DNA of 64,000 bases, from positions 45,955-109,954 of the forward strand of contig DASVDF010000153.1 of assembly GCA_036381215.1 (NCBI GenBank), given 5' to 3'. A program made the position numbers and the translations under genes. How positions within the stretch are numbered: the stretch's first letter is position 1; every line of letters starts with the position of its first letter. This DNA comes from IDS-8 sp036381215. Its GTDB lineage: Bacteria > Pseudomonadota > Gammaproteobacteria > Steroidobacterales > Woeseiaceae. The notes beneath the pieces were generated by a model, which was not told the DNA's origin, searched no databases, and saw only the letters and a list, made by a program, of their open reading frames with translations. Below, in pieces: positions 36,774-45,032 of the stretch.

Positions 36774-37919
36774 GTGGGACCCTTAAGCGGCATCAGAGTC
36801 ATCGAAGTCGGCGGCATAGGGCCCGCGCCTTTCTGCGGCATGCTGCTCGCGGACATGGGCGCGGAGGTGATGCTGATCGAGCGGCGACCCGAGCAGCCCG
36901 GCGAACGCGGCCAGGATTTCAATCGCTTCGCCATCGTGCACCGCGGCAAGAAGTCCGTCGCCATGGATCTGAAGCAGCCGGGTGCGGCAGAGGCGGTGCT
37001 GCGCCTCGTGGCGCGCTCGGACCTGCTCGTCGAGGGCTTCCGTCCCGGCGTCATGGAGCGGCTCGGGCTCGGACCCGAAGCCTGCCTCGCCGCGAACCCG
37101 CGCCTCGTGTACGGGCGGATCACGGGTTGGGGGCAGGAAGGGCCGCTCGCCCAGGCGGCGGGTCACGACATCAACTACATCGCCCTCTCCGGCGCGCTGT
37201 TCCACGGCGGCCATGCCGCGTGCCCGCCCGCCGCGCCGCCGACGCTGCTCGGCGATCTCGGCGGCGGTGCGATGATGCTCGCCGTCGGACTGCTCGCGGG
37301 GCTGCTCAACGCGCGCGAAACGGGCCGCGGGCAGGTCATCGATGCCGCGATCTGCGACGGCACCGCGCTCCTCACCGTGCTGCTCTACGGCCTGCAGCAG
37401 CAGGGCATGTGGATCGATCGGCGCCAGGGCAACTTCCTCGACGGCGGTGCGCACTGGTACGACTGCTACGAGTGCGCCGACGGCAACTACGTCTCGATCG
37501 GCGCGCTGGAGCCGGCTTTCTACCGGGAGCTCGTCGAGCGGCTCGGCCTGGCCTCCGAACCCCTGTTCGCGGCGCAGTTCGATCCGGCGCAGTGGCCGGA
37601 GCAGAAGGAGAAGCTCGCCGCCCTGATCCGTACGCGCACGCGCGACGAGTGGTGTGAGCTGCTCGAGGGCAGCGATGCCTGCTTCGCGCCGGTGCTCAGC
37701 CTGAGTGAAGCGCCCGGCCACCGGCACAACGCCGCGCGCGGTACCTTCGTCGACGTGGACGACGTCACCCAGCCCGCGCCGGCCCCGCGCTTCAGTGCCA
37801 CGCCTTCCGAAGCGCCGCGCCGCCCGCCCGCCACCGGCGAGCACACGGTCGCGGTGCTGAAAGGGGCCGGCTTCTCGGCCAGCGAGATCACGCGGCTGCG
37901 CAAACAGGGCATCATTTGA
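36774..37919 (+). CDS. Alpha-methylacyl-CoA racemase-like (CaiB/BaiF CoA-transferase family)
   Basis: 381 aa. Begins MGPLSGIRVIEVGGIGPAPF, as racemases of the AMACR/Mcr type do. H131/D132 in AAGHDINYIALSG match the H126/D127 pair of mycobacterial Mcr, and the ALEPAFYREL stretch holds the second catalytic acid. It therefore probably inverts the alpha-methyl centre of branched acyl-CoAs in fatty-acid or sterol side-chain breakdown. The GTG at 36774 is chosen because it matches the family start; a GTG at 36744 is also in frame but sits almost on the likely -10 box. Its stop overlaps the next ATG (TGATG). Confidence 0.88.
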   Translation: MGPLSGIRVIEVGGIGPAPFCGMLLADMGAEVMLIERRPEQPGERGQDFNRFAIVHRGKKSVAMDLKQPGAAEAVLRLVARSDLLVEGFRPGVMERLGLGPEACLAANPRLVYGRITGWGQEGPLAQAAGHDINYIALSGALFHGGHAACPPAAPPTLLGDLGGGAMMLAVGLLAGLLNARETGRGQVIDAAICDGTALLTVLLYGLQQQGMWIDRRQGNFLDGGAHWYDCYECADGNYVSIGALEPAFYRELVERLGLASEPLFAAQFDPAQWPEQKEKLAALIRTRTRDEWCELLEGSDACFAPVLSLSEAPGHRHNAARGTFVDVDDVTQPAPAPRFSATPSEAPRRPPATGEHTVAVLKGAGFSASEITRLRKQGII

Positions 37920-39601
37920 TGCGGCATCACTGCGCAAGGATGCGGCTCGCCACGCTTTTCGGCTGCTCGTTTCTGTGCAGCGATCCGGCGGGCGCGCTCG
38001 CCGCCGAGCCCGCGGCCCCCGATGCCGGCCGCGCGGCGCAGCCGGAAATGCCGGCGCCCGCGCGGCTGCAGGAGATGGGCGCGACCATCGGCAAGATCGT
38101 GCTGCTCAAGCAGAACGTCTTCGATCCGACGCAGCCCGGCGAGGACCGCTGGCTGTATCGGCTGGCCAACCGCTGGCACATCCTCACCCGCGACTCGGTC
38201 ATCCGCCAGCAGCTCCTGTTCCGCGAGGGCGACCGCTTCCGGGCGCGCCTGCTCGCTGAATCGGGGCGCATCCTGCGGAGCAACGACTACCTGTACACGG
38301 CTTCGGTCGAGCCGCTCGCCTTCCACCCGGAAACCGGTGAAGTCGACATCATCGTGCGCACCCGCGATGTGTGGACGCTCGTGCCGGGTGCGTCCGTATC
38401 GCGCTCGGGGGGCGCGAACGAGTATTACCTCAGCCTCTCGGAGAAGAACCTGCTCGGGCGCGGCGCGCGCCTGCGCGTTGTGTACGAGGAAGACGTAGAC
38501 CGCGAGGCGACGAGCTTCGAGTTCTCCGACCACAACTTCGGTCACAGCTGGGTATCCGTGGAGCTCGGGCTTTCCGACAAATCCGATGGCATGACCTCGG
38601 AGCTCGACGTCATCCGGCCGTTTTATGCACTCGACGCCCGCTGGTCCGCAGGCGTGCAGTGGCTCGAGGACGAGCGCGAGGACCGGCTCTACGATCTCGG
38701 CGAGGAAGCCGCCGAGTACCGCCACCAGTCCGACTATTTCAAGGTATTCGGCGGCTGGTCCGATGGGCTGGACGACGGATGGGTGCGCCGCTGGACGGCC
38801 GGGTTCGTCTACGACGACCAGGTGTTCTCGGAGGTCCGCATGCCGGAGCTGCCGCAGGCCGTCCCGGAGGATCGCAAGCTCGTCTATCCCTTCATCGGCT
38901 TCGAGCTCCTGGAGGACGATTTCGACGTGACGGAAAACCGCGACCAGATCGGCATCCCCGAGGACTTCTACATGGGGCGGCGGGTGGCGGCGACGCTCGG
39001 TTACGCGGCCGAGTCGTTCGGTTCCGACCGCAACGCACTCGTGTATACCTTAGAGGCGAGCAGCGGCTTCGGCGACATCGGCAGCAAGGCCCTGTTCCTG
39101 TCCGCGCAAAGCTCCGGCCGTTACGAGCACGGCGAGCTCACCAACGGCGTCACGAGCTTCGGCGTACGCTGGTACAACCAGATCTCGGACAAGCGCCTGT
39201 TCTTCACGACCGCCGACGTGGCGTTCGGGCACGCGCTCGATCTCGAGAACCCGATCGAGCTCGGCGGCGACAGCGGCCTGCGCGGCTATCCGCTGCGCTA
39301 CCAGGTGGGCAACAAGCGCGTGCTCTTCTCCCTGGAAGAACGGTGGTTCACCGACTGGTACCCGTTCAAGCTGGTGCGGATCGGCGGCGCCGTGTTCGCC
39401 GACGTCGGCCGGACCTGGGGCGACAACCCCGTCGGCGGGCCGCCGCTCGGCTGGCTCCGGGACGTGGGCTTCGGTCTGCGCTTAGCGCCGACGCGCGGCG
39501 GCGACCAGAAGGTGATCCACGTCGATATCGCATTTCCGCTGGACGGCGACCCGTCCATCGACAACGTGCAGATCCTGCTCGAATCGAAAGCGAGCTTTTA
39601 G
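37919..39601 (+). CDS. Omp85-family (BamA/TamA-like) outer-membrane protein
   Basis: 560 aa. Signal peptide (about 1-29), one POTRA-like segment (about 50-130: IRQQLLFREGDRFRARLLAESGRIL) and a barrel of beta strands up to a terminal ILLESKASF that ends in Phe, the outer-membrane assembly signal. The lid-loop motif is present as DSGLRGYPLRY (about 450). With a single POTRA it is neither BamA (five) nor TamA (three, also in this window), so it belongs to the short Omp85 group of unknown cargo. Starts inside the racemase stop and ends overlapping folD by four bases on the opposite strand. Confidence 0.82.
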   Translation: MRHHCARMRLATLFGCSFLCSDPAGALAAEPAAPDAGRAAQPEMPAPARLQEMGATIGKIVLLKQNVFDPTQPGEDRWLYRLANRWHILTRDSVIRQQLLFREGDRFRARLLAESGRILRSNDYLYTASVEPLAFHPETGEVDIIVRTRDVWTLVPGASVSRSGGANEYYLSLSEKNLLGRGARLRVVYEEDVDREATSFEFSDHNFGHSWVSVELGLSDKSDGMTSELDVIRPFYALDARWSAGVQWLEDEREDRLYDLGEEAAEYRHQSDYFKVFGGWSDGLDDGWVRRWTAGFVYDDQVFSEVRMPELPQAVPEDRKLVYPFIGFELLEDDFDVTENRDQIGIPEDFYMGRRVAATLGYAAESFGSDRNALVYTLEASSGFGDIGSKALFLSAQSSGRYEHGELTNGVTSFGVRWYNQISDKRLFFTTADVAFGHALDLENPIELGGDSGLRGYPLRYQVGNKRVLFSLEERWFTDWYPFKLVRIGGAVFADVGRTWGDNPVGGPPLGWLRDVGFGLRLAPTRGGDQKVIHVDIAFPLDGDPSIDNVQILLESKASF

Positions 39602-40503
39602 CGCGCGCGTAGCGGGATGCCGAGCTGGCGGCACGCGGCCGTGAAAGTGTTCGACATCAGCATGGCGATCGTCATGGGGCCGACGCCGCCCGGCACCGGC
39701 GTGATCGCGCCGGCGACCTCGACCGCTTGCGCGAAATCCACGTCGCCGACGAGCCGGGTCTGCTTCTCGCTGCCGACCGTTTCCTCGACACGGTTGATGC
39801 CGACGTCGATCACCGTCGCGCCCGGCTTGATCCAGTCGCCGCGCACCATGCGCGGCCGGCCCACGGCGGCGACCAGCACGTCCGCCTCGCGCGCGACGGC
39901 CGGCAGGTCCCGCGTGCGGCTGTGGCAGACCGTCACGGTCGCGTTGGCGGCGAGCAAGAGCGCCGCCATCGGCTTGCCCACGATGTTGGAGCGGCCGATG
40001 ACCACGGCGCGCAATCCGGAAAGATCCTTGCCCAGCCGATCCTCGATCAGGAGCCGGCACCCGGCCGGCGTGCACGGCAGCAGGGCCTCGTCCAGCGCGC
40101 CGGCGGCGAGCCGGCCGACGTTCAGGAAATGGAAGCCGTCGACGTCCTTGTCGGGGGAGACCGCCTGGGTGATGCGGCGCTCGTCCAGGTGCACCGGCAG
40201 TGGCAGCTGCACGAGGATGCCGTGGATCGCCGGGTCTTCGTTCAGCCGCGCCACGAGCGAGAGCACTTCCGCTTCCGGGCTTGCGGCGGGCAGCGTGTGC
40301 TGCACCGAATGGAAGCCGCAAGCGTGCGCCGTGCGCGTCTTGTTGCGGACGTACACCCGGCTCGCCGGGTCCTCGCCGACGAGCACGACCGCAAGGCCGG
40401 GTTTCACGTTATGCTGCTCGAGCAGCTGCACCGCTTCGGCGCCGAGCGCTTCCGTCAGCCGTGCCGCCTGCGCTTTTCCGTCGATGAGCGCCGCGCTCTG
40501 CAT
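39598..40503 (-). CDS. folD: Methylenetetrahydrofolate dehydrogenase/cyclohydrolase
   Basis: 301 aa bifunctional enzyme that interconverts 5,10-methylene- and 10-formyl-tetrahydrofolate using NADP. Catalytic Y51 and K55 (YVRNKTR) match E. coli Y50 and K54. The Rossmann part shows VVIGRSNIVGKPMA (about 172-185), and PVPGGVGPMT near the C-terminus (about 268-277) is the usual signature. The ATG at 40503 has no strong ribosome site but the N-terminus matches the family. Monocistronic as far as can be seen; its last four bases overlap the Omp85 gene. Confidence 0.96.
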   Translation of the reverse strand: MQSAALIDGKAQAARLTEALGAEAVQLLEQHNVKPGLAVVLVGEDPASRVYVRNKTRTAHACGFHSVQHTLPAASPEAEVLSLVARLNEDPAIHGILVQLPLPVHLDERRITQAVSPDKDVDGFHFLNVGRLAAGALDEALLPCTPAGCRLLIEDRLGKDLSGLRAVVIGRSNIVGKPMAALLLAANATVTVCHSRTRDLPAVAREADVLVAAVGRPRMVRGDWIKPGATVIDVGINRVEETVGSEKQTRLVGDVDFAQAVEVAGAITPVPGGVGPMTIAMLMSNTFTAACRQLGIPLRAR

Positions 40504-40613
40504 GCGATTATCCTGATGCTGGTGAAAAGAGGTGTCGCGGAGCGCGGGATGGTACCCGCTTGCGCAGTCCGCGGTAAACGGTCGACTGGAGGTGGAACCG
40601 GTGTGGTCCCGGC

Positions 40614-41030
40614 TCAGCCGCGCAGCACGATGCCGATGAACACCACGGCCCAGAGCACGACGAGCACGATCCAGCTGAGGGCGAACAAACGGAAGCGGAG
40701 CAGCACGACGTTCGAGGTCAGGTGCACCCACGTGTGCGCGAAGCGCAGCGCGACGTAAGCCCAGGCCAGCGTCACCGGCAGCCATCCGGACTGTGCGGTC
40801 GCGAACGCGATGAGCACGGCGACATAGAAGAGGACGGGCGCTTCGAACAGGTTTTTGACGTGACGCGCCGCGACGTGCGACGGCTCCGGCTCGGCGCCGT
40901 CACGGAAGCTGCGGAAGTAGCGCGGATCGACCTCGCCGCGCTTGATGGCGTCGAGGCGCAGATAGGCCAGCCGGAAGACCGCGAACGCCGTCAGCGCGAA
41001 CAGCGCCGCGGCCGGGTACAGGATGTTCAT
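40614..41030 (-). CDS. MAPEG-family small membrane protein
   Basis: 138 aa with four hydrophobic helices (about 3-21, 62-80, 84-100, 112-134) and the MAPEG middle motif VKNLFEAPVLFYV (about 59-71), where the N and E are the usual glutathione-contact residues. Bacterial members are often described as glutathione-linked membrane enzymes, but most have no proven substrate. It is transcribed with the DUF486 gene 25 nt upstream. Complete. Confidence 0.82.
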   Translation of the reverse strand: MNILYPAAALFALTAFAVFRLAYLRLDAIKRGEVDPRYFRSFRDGAEPEPSHVAARHVKNLFEAPVLFYVAVLIAFATAQSGWLPVTLAWAYVALRFAHTWVHLTSNVVLLRFRLFALSWIVLVVLWAVVFIGIVLRG

Positions 41031-41055
41031 GCGGGTCGTCTCCCCGTCGTGCGGC

Positions 41056-41412
41056 TCAGGCTCCCGCGAGCTTCGCACGGAAAATGAAGAACACGGCGCC
41101 GAGAATGCACAGCGCCGCCCAGAGGTAATCGAGCTTCAATGGCTCCTTGAGGTAGAGGAGCGCAAACGGAACGAACACGGAAAGCGTGATGACTTCCTGC
41201 AGGATCTTGAGTTGCCCGACCGTCAGCACGCTGTAGCCGATGCGGTTTGCGGGCACCTGCAGCATGTACTCGAGGAACGCGATGCCCCAGCTCACGAGCG
41301 CGGCGATCACCCACGGCCTGTGATTCAGCTCCTTCAAGTGCGCGTACCACGCGAAGGTCATGAAGACGTTGCTGAAGGTGAGCAGCAGGATCGTGAGCGC
41401 GATCGGGCGCAT
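41056..41412 (-). CDS. DUF486/DMT-superfamily membrane protein
   Basis: 118 aa, four transmembrane helices (about 4-22, 33-49, 66-86, 92-111), matching the DUF486 family of half-size drug/metabolite transporter proteins, which likely dimerise. Conserved WYAHLKEL after helix 1 and VPANRIGY between helices 2 and 3 are typical. Substrate unknown. Start at the ATG of MRPIALTILL; the promoter is visible upstream (41455-41460). Confidence 0.84.
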   Translation of the reverse strand: MRPIALTILLLTFSNVFMTFAWYAHLKELNHRPWVIAALVSWGIAFLEYMLQVPANRIGYSVLTVGQLKILQEVITLSVFVPFALLYLKEPLKLDYLWAALCILGAVFFIFRAKLAGA

Positions 41413-41454
41413 GGTGTGCTTCTCGTCAGGGCGGACGCCGCCGTGGCGGTGCCG

Positions 41455-41504
41455 AGTATAACCGTGGCCGGGAACCGGCGGCAGCAGTGAGCCGCAGGTA
41501 CAAT
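41455..41504. promoter_or_regulatory. Back-to-back -10 boxes between DUF486 and GIY-YIG genes
   Basis: AGTATA at 41455-41460 reads TATACT on the minus strand, 42 nt before the DUF486 ATG. TACAAT at 41499-41504 reads toward the GIY-YIG gene. The two divergent start regions therefore lie within about 50 nt of each other. Confidence 0.45.
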
Positions 41505-41568
41505 CACGGACCGTGGACGGGAGAGGCGCGGGATCATCCGGGCGAAACGATTCGATGGCGAAGCGCAA

Positions 41569-41901
41569 GTGAGCGCCGGGCGGTGGAGCGTATACGTGCT
41601 GCGTTGCGCGGACGGCCGCCTGTATACGGGCATCGCGACGGACATCGACCGGCGCGTGGCGGAGCACGCGGCGGGGCGGCGGGGCGCCAAGAGCCTGCGC
41701 GGGCGCGGTCCGTTCGCCGTGGTGCTCAGGATGGAAGTCGGGGGGCGCGGACCGGCGCTCGTTCTCGAGCGGCGCATCCAGCGGCTTTCCAGGATCGAGA
41801 AGGAGCGCCTGCTGCGCTCGCCGCGCCGGCGCGCGGCGCTGCTCGCCGCGGCTATCGAAAAATCGCAACCGGCCGGCCGAGCGGCAGCCGCTCGATCGTG
41901 A
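41569..41901 (+). CDS. GIY-YIG nuclease-superfamily protein (UPF0213/YhbQ-like)
   Basis: 110 aa. Motif order is typical: VYVLRCADGRLYTGIATDIDRR (the first strand and the YTG turn, about 8-29), an H in AEHAAG and a conserved E in LVLERRI. Such small proteins are single GIY-YIG domains; YhbQ-type members act on DNA ends in repair, but most are uncharacterised. The start is the GTG at 41569. The last 50 nt overlap the end of the convergent MBL-fold gene, an unusually long real overlap. Confidence 0.82.
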   Translation: MSAGRWSVYVLRCADGRLYTGIATDIDRRVAEHAAGRRGAKSLRGRGPFAVVLRMEVGGRGPALVLERRIQRLSRIEKERLLRSPRRRAALLAAAIEKSQPAGRAAAARS

Positions 41902-42859
41902 CCGAATCCGCTGCTGCCAGCGCATCGAGCCAGCGCGCGCTCTGCGTCACGTCGTCGACCATCCCGGGGAACAGGCTGAGCTCGCCGAAAGGGCGGGTGT
42001 AATCGTCGAAGTGGATCGGAAACACGCGCCGCGCGCCCGTGCGGCCGACGGTCTCCGACCAGAACGCGCGGGTGTAGTCCCTCCCCGCGGCGGCCAGCCC
42101 CGCGACCGAAACGAACGCGACGTCGGCGGTTGCGCCCTCGAGCTTGCCCGCGAGATAGCCCGCGCTGCCCTGCACGAGTGCGCTGCCCTCGGGGTGCGCG
42201 ATCAGCACCGACCAGCACACGCCGGCCTTCCAGTCCGATACGCGGGCCGGCTGCTCGAGCGACTCCTCGATGCGGCCCGCGAACCAGGGCTGGTCGCCGG
42301 GGCCGAGCGGCACGTGCGCGGACTCGATCAGGGTGATCGTGAAATCGCCGAATTGGCGCGATTCGCCGTCGGCAAGGATCTGGTATTGCGCTACCGGCAC
42401 CTGCCCGCCGCGCGCGATGTTGGCGGCCGATTCCGAGCCGAGCACGATCGCGGTCGTGCGATTGGCGACCAGCGCGAGATCCATCGCATGATCGAAATGG
42501 GTGTGCAGCGGAATGATCGCCGCCACGCGGTTCAGGCGGTAGCGCGCGATCGCGTCGTTGACTTCTGCGGCGTCGGACCACACCGGTCGGCGGCTCAGGA
42601 TGTCGAGGGGGCCGAGGCGGGTGAAGGTGCCGTCGGTGAGTATCTGGGTCACACCATCGTCGAAGAGGAGCGTGGTGATGCCGAGCCAGGTCACGGTGAC
42701 CGGCCCGGCGGGCGCGCCGGCCGCTGTCGCGACCGGCCAGCCGAGCGCGGAGACCTGCGGGCGATCCTGCCATTTCTGCGCCAGGCCCGCGGCGGCGAGC
42801 GCGAAGAGCGCCAGGCACGCGCCGGCCAGGACGCCGAGCCGACGGAAGTACCGCGTCAC
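41852..42859 (-). CDS. MBL-fold metallo-hydrolase, membrane-anchored or exported
   Basis: 335 aa. Hydrophobic N-terminus (about 9-27) followed by a metallo-beta-lactamase domain. The zinc motif HTHFDH is at 119-124, an H in ESAHVPLG (about 181-188) and a terminal FPIHFDDYTRPF give the remaining ligands. Ligand set resembles UlaG/RomA-like lactonase or phosphodiesterase members. GTG start; it follows the NERD gene by 10 nt on the same strand. Substrate unknown. Confidence 0.82.
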   Translation of the reverse strand: MTRYFRRLGVLAGACLALFALAAAGLAQKWQDRPQVSALGWPVATAAGAPAGPVTVTWLGITTLLFDDGVTQILTDGTFTRLGPLDILSRRPVWSDAAEVNDAIARYRLNRVAAIIPLHTHFDHAMDLALVANRTTAIVLGSESAANIARGGQVPVAQYQILADGESRQFGDFTITLIESAHVPLGPGDQPWFAGRIEESLEQPARVSDWKAGVCWSVLIAHPEGSALVQGSAGYLAGKLEGATADVAFVSVAGLAAAGRDYTRAFWSETVGRTGARRVFPIHFDDYTRPFGELSLFPGMVDDVTQSARWLDALAAADSVTIERLPLGRPVAIFR

Positions 42860-42869
42860 AGGAAGCCGT

Positions 42870-43574
42870 TTACGAGAAGCTCAGTTGTGCGCGGAAGTCC
42901 CGGCGCGAGCCCTCGTCCGTCAGGGCCGCCGACTGGACGGTGAGCCAAACGCCATCCCAGTCCTTCACGCGCGAGGGACCGAATTCGAACTTCGCGACGT
43001 AGCCGTCGAGGTCGTGCAGGCGGATGGCGTTCCGCACTTGCGGCGCGGTGAGCTGCGCCGGGCCGGTGAACACCACGAGATTCGCGACCGGCACGTCGGG
43101 CACGATCTTCTGCAGCGCCCGCGTGCGCCCGGCGTTCTGGATCACCGGGTTCAGGAACCGCCGCTGCCGGGAGCCTTCGACGTTCTTCCACTGCGGCTCG
43201 TGCTCGCTGCCGAACACGACGCCGCGGCAGTGTTTCGTCTGGATGCAGAGGATGCCGCCGGAGGTCAGCACGGCGCAGTCGATTTTCGTGAGTCCGCCCC
43301 AGGCGCCGGGGATGATGAAGTCCTCGAGAATCTCCGCGCTCCGCCGGCAGAGCGCGCGGCGCAGCCGGCGGCGGCCGAGTGCGCGGCCGACGGTCTGCAC
43401 GACGATTCCGGCCGAGCCACGCAGCAGCAGCACGAGCAACAGTGCGCAGGCGACGACGATGACCGCCGCCGACAGCCCCGAAAAGGACACGCCGGTGGCG
43501 ATCCCGGCCACGCCCGCCGCGTGGGCGCTCGCAACACCCCACGTGAACTGCGTCACTGTCGCAACCTGGAACAT
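42870..43574 (-). CDS. NERD-domain (nuclease-related) membrane protein
   Basis: 234 aa. One or two transmembrane segments near the N-terminus (about 8-52), a basic stretch (RALGRRRLRRALCRR) and a NERD domain (about 75-185: ILEDFIIP, GLTKIDCAVLTSGGILCIQTKHCRG, WKNV). The K in QTKHCRG and the D in KIDCAVL match the predicted PD-(D/E)XK-like core, but activity is unproven for the family. A TAGCAT hexamer 6 nt upstream of the ATG suggests a leaderless start. In operon with the MBL-fold gene. Confidence 0.8.
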   Translation of the reverse strand: MFQVATVTQFTWGVASAHAAGVAGIATGVSFSGLSAAVIVVACALLLVLLLRGSAGIVVQTVGRALGRRRLRRALCRRSAEILEDFIIPGAWGGLTKIDCAVLTSGGILCIQTKHCRGVVFGSEHEPQWKNVEGSRQRRFLNPVIQNAGRTRALQKIVPDVPVANLVVFTGPAQLTAPQVRNAIRLHDLDGYVAKFEFGPSRVKDWDGVWLTVQSAALTDEGSRRDFRAQLSFS

Positions 43575-43618
43575 CCGGCGATGCTAGTCCGTCGGATGAG
43601 GGAATACTACTGCACGGG

Positions 43619-44437
43619 TCACGCTCTGCCCGGCGGCCAGGCGACGTAGTAGCCCTCGATTTCGGCGACGCGTACGGGGGTGCCGTAGGCGCGCTCGAGA
43701 AGCTCTGCGGTCAGCACGTCGCGCTTTCGCCCGTCCGCGAGGATGCGGCCCTCGCGGAGCAGGACGACGCGCTCGATCTCGGGCGGAATCTCGTGCAGCA
43801 GGTGCGTGACCAGCACGATGCTGCGCCCCGCCGCGACGAGGTCGCGGATGCGGGCGAGATAATCGAAGGTGCCCGCCAGGTCGAGACCCGCGGTCGGCTC
43901 GTCGAGTATCAGCGTGTAGGGGTCGTGCACGAGCGCGCGGGCGAGCAGGGTTCGTCGCTGCTCCCCCGTGGACAGCGCGCCGAACGGGGTCGCGGCGTGG
44001 TCGCCGACGCCCGCGTCCGCGAGCGCCCGGCGCGCGCGCTGCCGCTGCTCCGCCGTAACGCGTGCGGCGAGTGCCCCGTGCACGCCCACGCTCGCGAAGA
44101 AGCCGGAGAGCACGACCTCGAGCGCCGTCGCCGCGGGCCGGTAGCTCGCGTGCAGGTCGTGCGAGACGAGCCCGATGCGCGAGCGGAGCTCCCACACGTT
44201 CCAGCGCTCGCGGCCGAGCAGGCGCAGCGTCGCGTCGGCGGCGGCGACGGGATAGAGCTCGCGGGAGAGCAGTTTCAGGAGGGTGGTCTTGCCCGCTCCG
44301 TTCGGCCCCAGAATGGCGACCTGCTCGCCCTGTTCGACGACGAGGCTGAAGCGCTCGAGCACGCGGGCGGCGCCGCGGCAGACGGTCGCGTTCGCGATCT
44401 CGATGAGCGGCGCGGCCCGGTCCCGATCCTGCTTCAC
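43619..44437 (-). CDS. ABC transporter ATP-binding protein (permease not adjacent)
   Basis: 272 aa cytosolic ATPase. Walker A GPNGAGKTT (about 41-49), signature LSTGEQ, Walker B LILDEPTAG and the H-loop in LVTHLLHE are all intact, so ATP hydrolysis is expected. No permease lies beside it; the gene before it encodes a DUF4760-type membrane protein, which may or may not be the partner. GTG start at 44437 overlapping the upstream stop (GTGA). ModF-like or iron/heme uptake systems are possible, but the partner is needed for assignment. Confidence 0.85.
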   Translation of the reverse strand: MKQDRDRAAPLIEIANATVCRGAARVLERFSLVVEQGEQVAILGPNGAGKTTLLKLLSRELYPVAAADATLRLLGRERWNVWELRSRIGLVSHDLHASYRPAATALEVVLSGFFASVGVHGALAARVTAEQRQRARRALADAGVGDHAATPFGALSTGEQRRTLLARALVHDPYTLILDEPTAGLDLAGTFDYLARIRDLVAAGRSIVLVTHLLHEIPPEIERVVLLREGRILADGRKRDVLTAELLERAYGTPVRVAEIEGYYVAWPPGRA

Positions 44438-44970
44438 AGTTCCGGGGTCAGCCGTGCCGGCTTCCAGTCGACGTATGCCTCGTAAGCAGCGCGCGCGTCG
44501 CTTCCGGCGTGATCCTCGTCGAGACGCTCCGCCAGCCACTGGAACCATTCGAACGCGTACGGCTGCTCGAGCTCACCGCGGAGCGCCTCCGTCCAGGGCT
44601 TCAGCTTGCGCCACAAAATGACGGTGCTCGCCCCGATCAGGTTGTTGACCACCATGAACGGCACGATGCGGTGGTAGGTCATCACGCCGATGGTTTCCAT
44701 CGTCGACGCGATGAGCATCGCCGCCCGCTCGAGCTCCGGGCGCTCGCTCTTGATGTCTTTCGCGGTCATCGCGTCGGGCATCTGCAGGATCTGCCGATAG
44801 GCTTCGGCGAACCGCGGGCTGCCGTAGAACCGGAACAGCTCGATGGCGGCCAGCTCCCGCCGCTGCTGGCGCAACTGGCGCATCTGCAGCAACGCAAAGA
44901 AGAATCCGATGATGACCGTCACGACGCCGACGATTTCCGCGATGTTCGCGAGTAACTGTAGCTCCGTCAT
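44434..44970 (-). CDS. DUF4760-type membrane protein
   Basis: 178 aa. A single N-terminal transmembrane helix (about 7-28) is followed by a Q/R-rich stretch (MRQLRQQRRELAAIELFRFY) and a helical domain. The layout fits small DUF4760-type proteins. The C-terminus is aromatic (YAFEWFQWLAERLDED). Function unknown. Coupled to the ABC ATPase by a 4-nt overlap, which is the only functional hint. Confidence 0.68.
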   Translation of the reverse strand: MTELQLLANIAEIVGVVTVIIGFFFALLQMRQLRQQRRELAAIELFRFYGSPRFAEAYRQILQMPDAMTAKDIKSERPELERAAMLIASTMETIGVMTYHRIVPFMVVNNLIGASTVILWRKLKPWTEALRGELEQPYAFEWFQWLAERLDEDHAGSDARAAYEAYVDWKPARLTPEL

Positions 44971-45032
44971 GTCGACTGTTGTCCTTGCTGTTTTTGTGTC
45001 CGTTGCGTTTCCGGCCGTGCCCGGCGAGCCAC

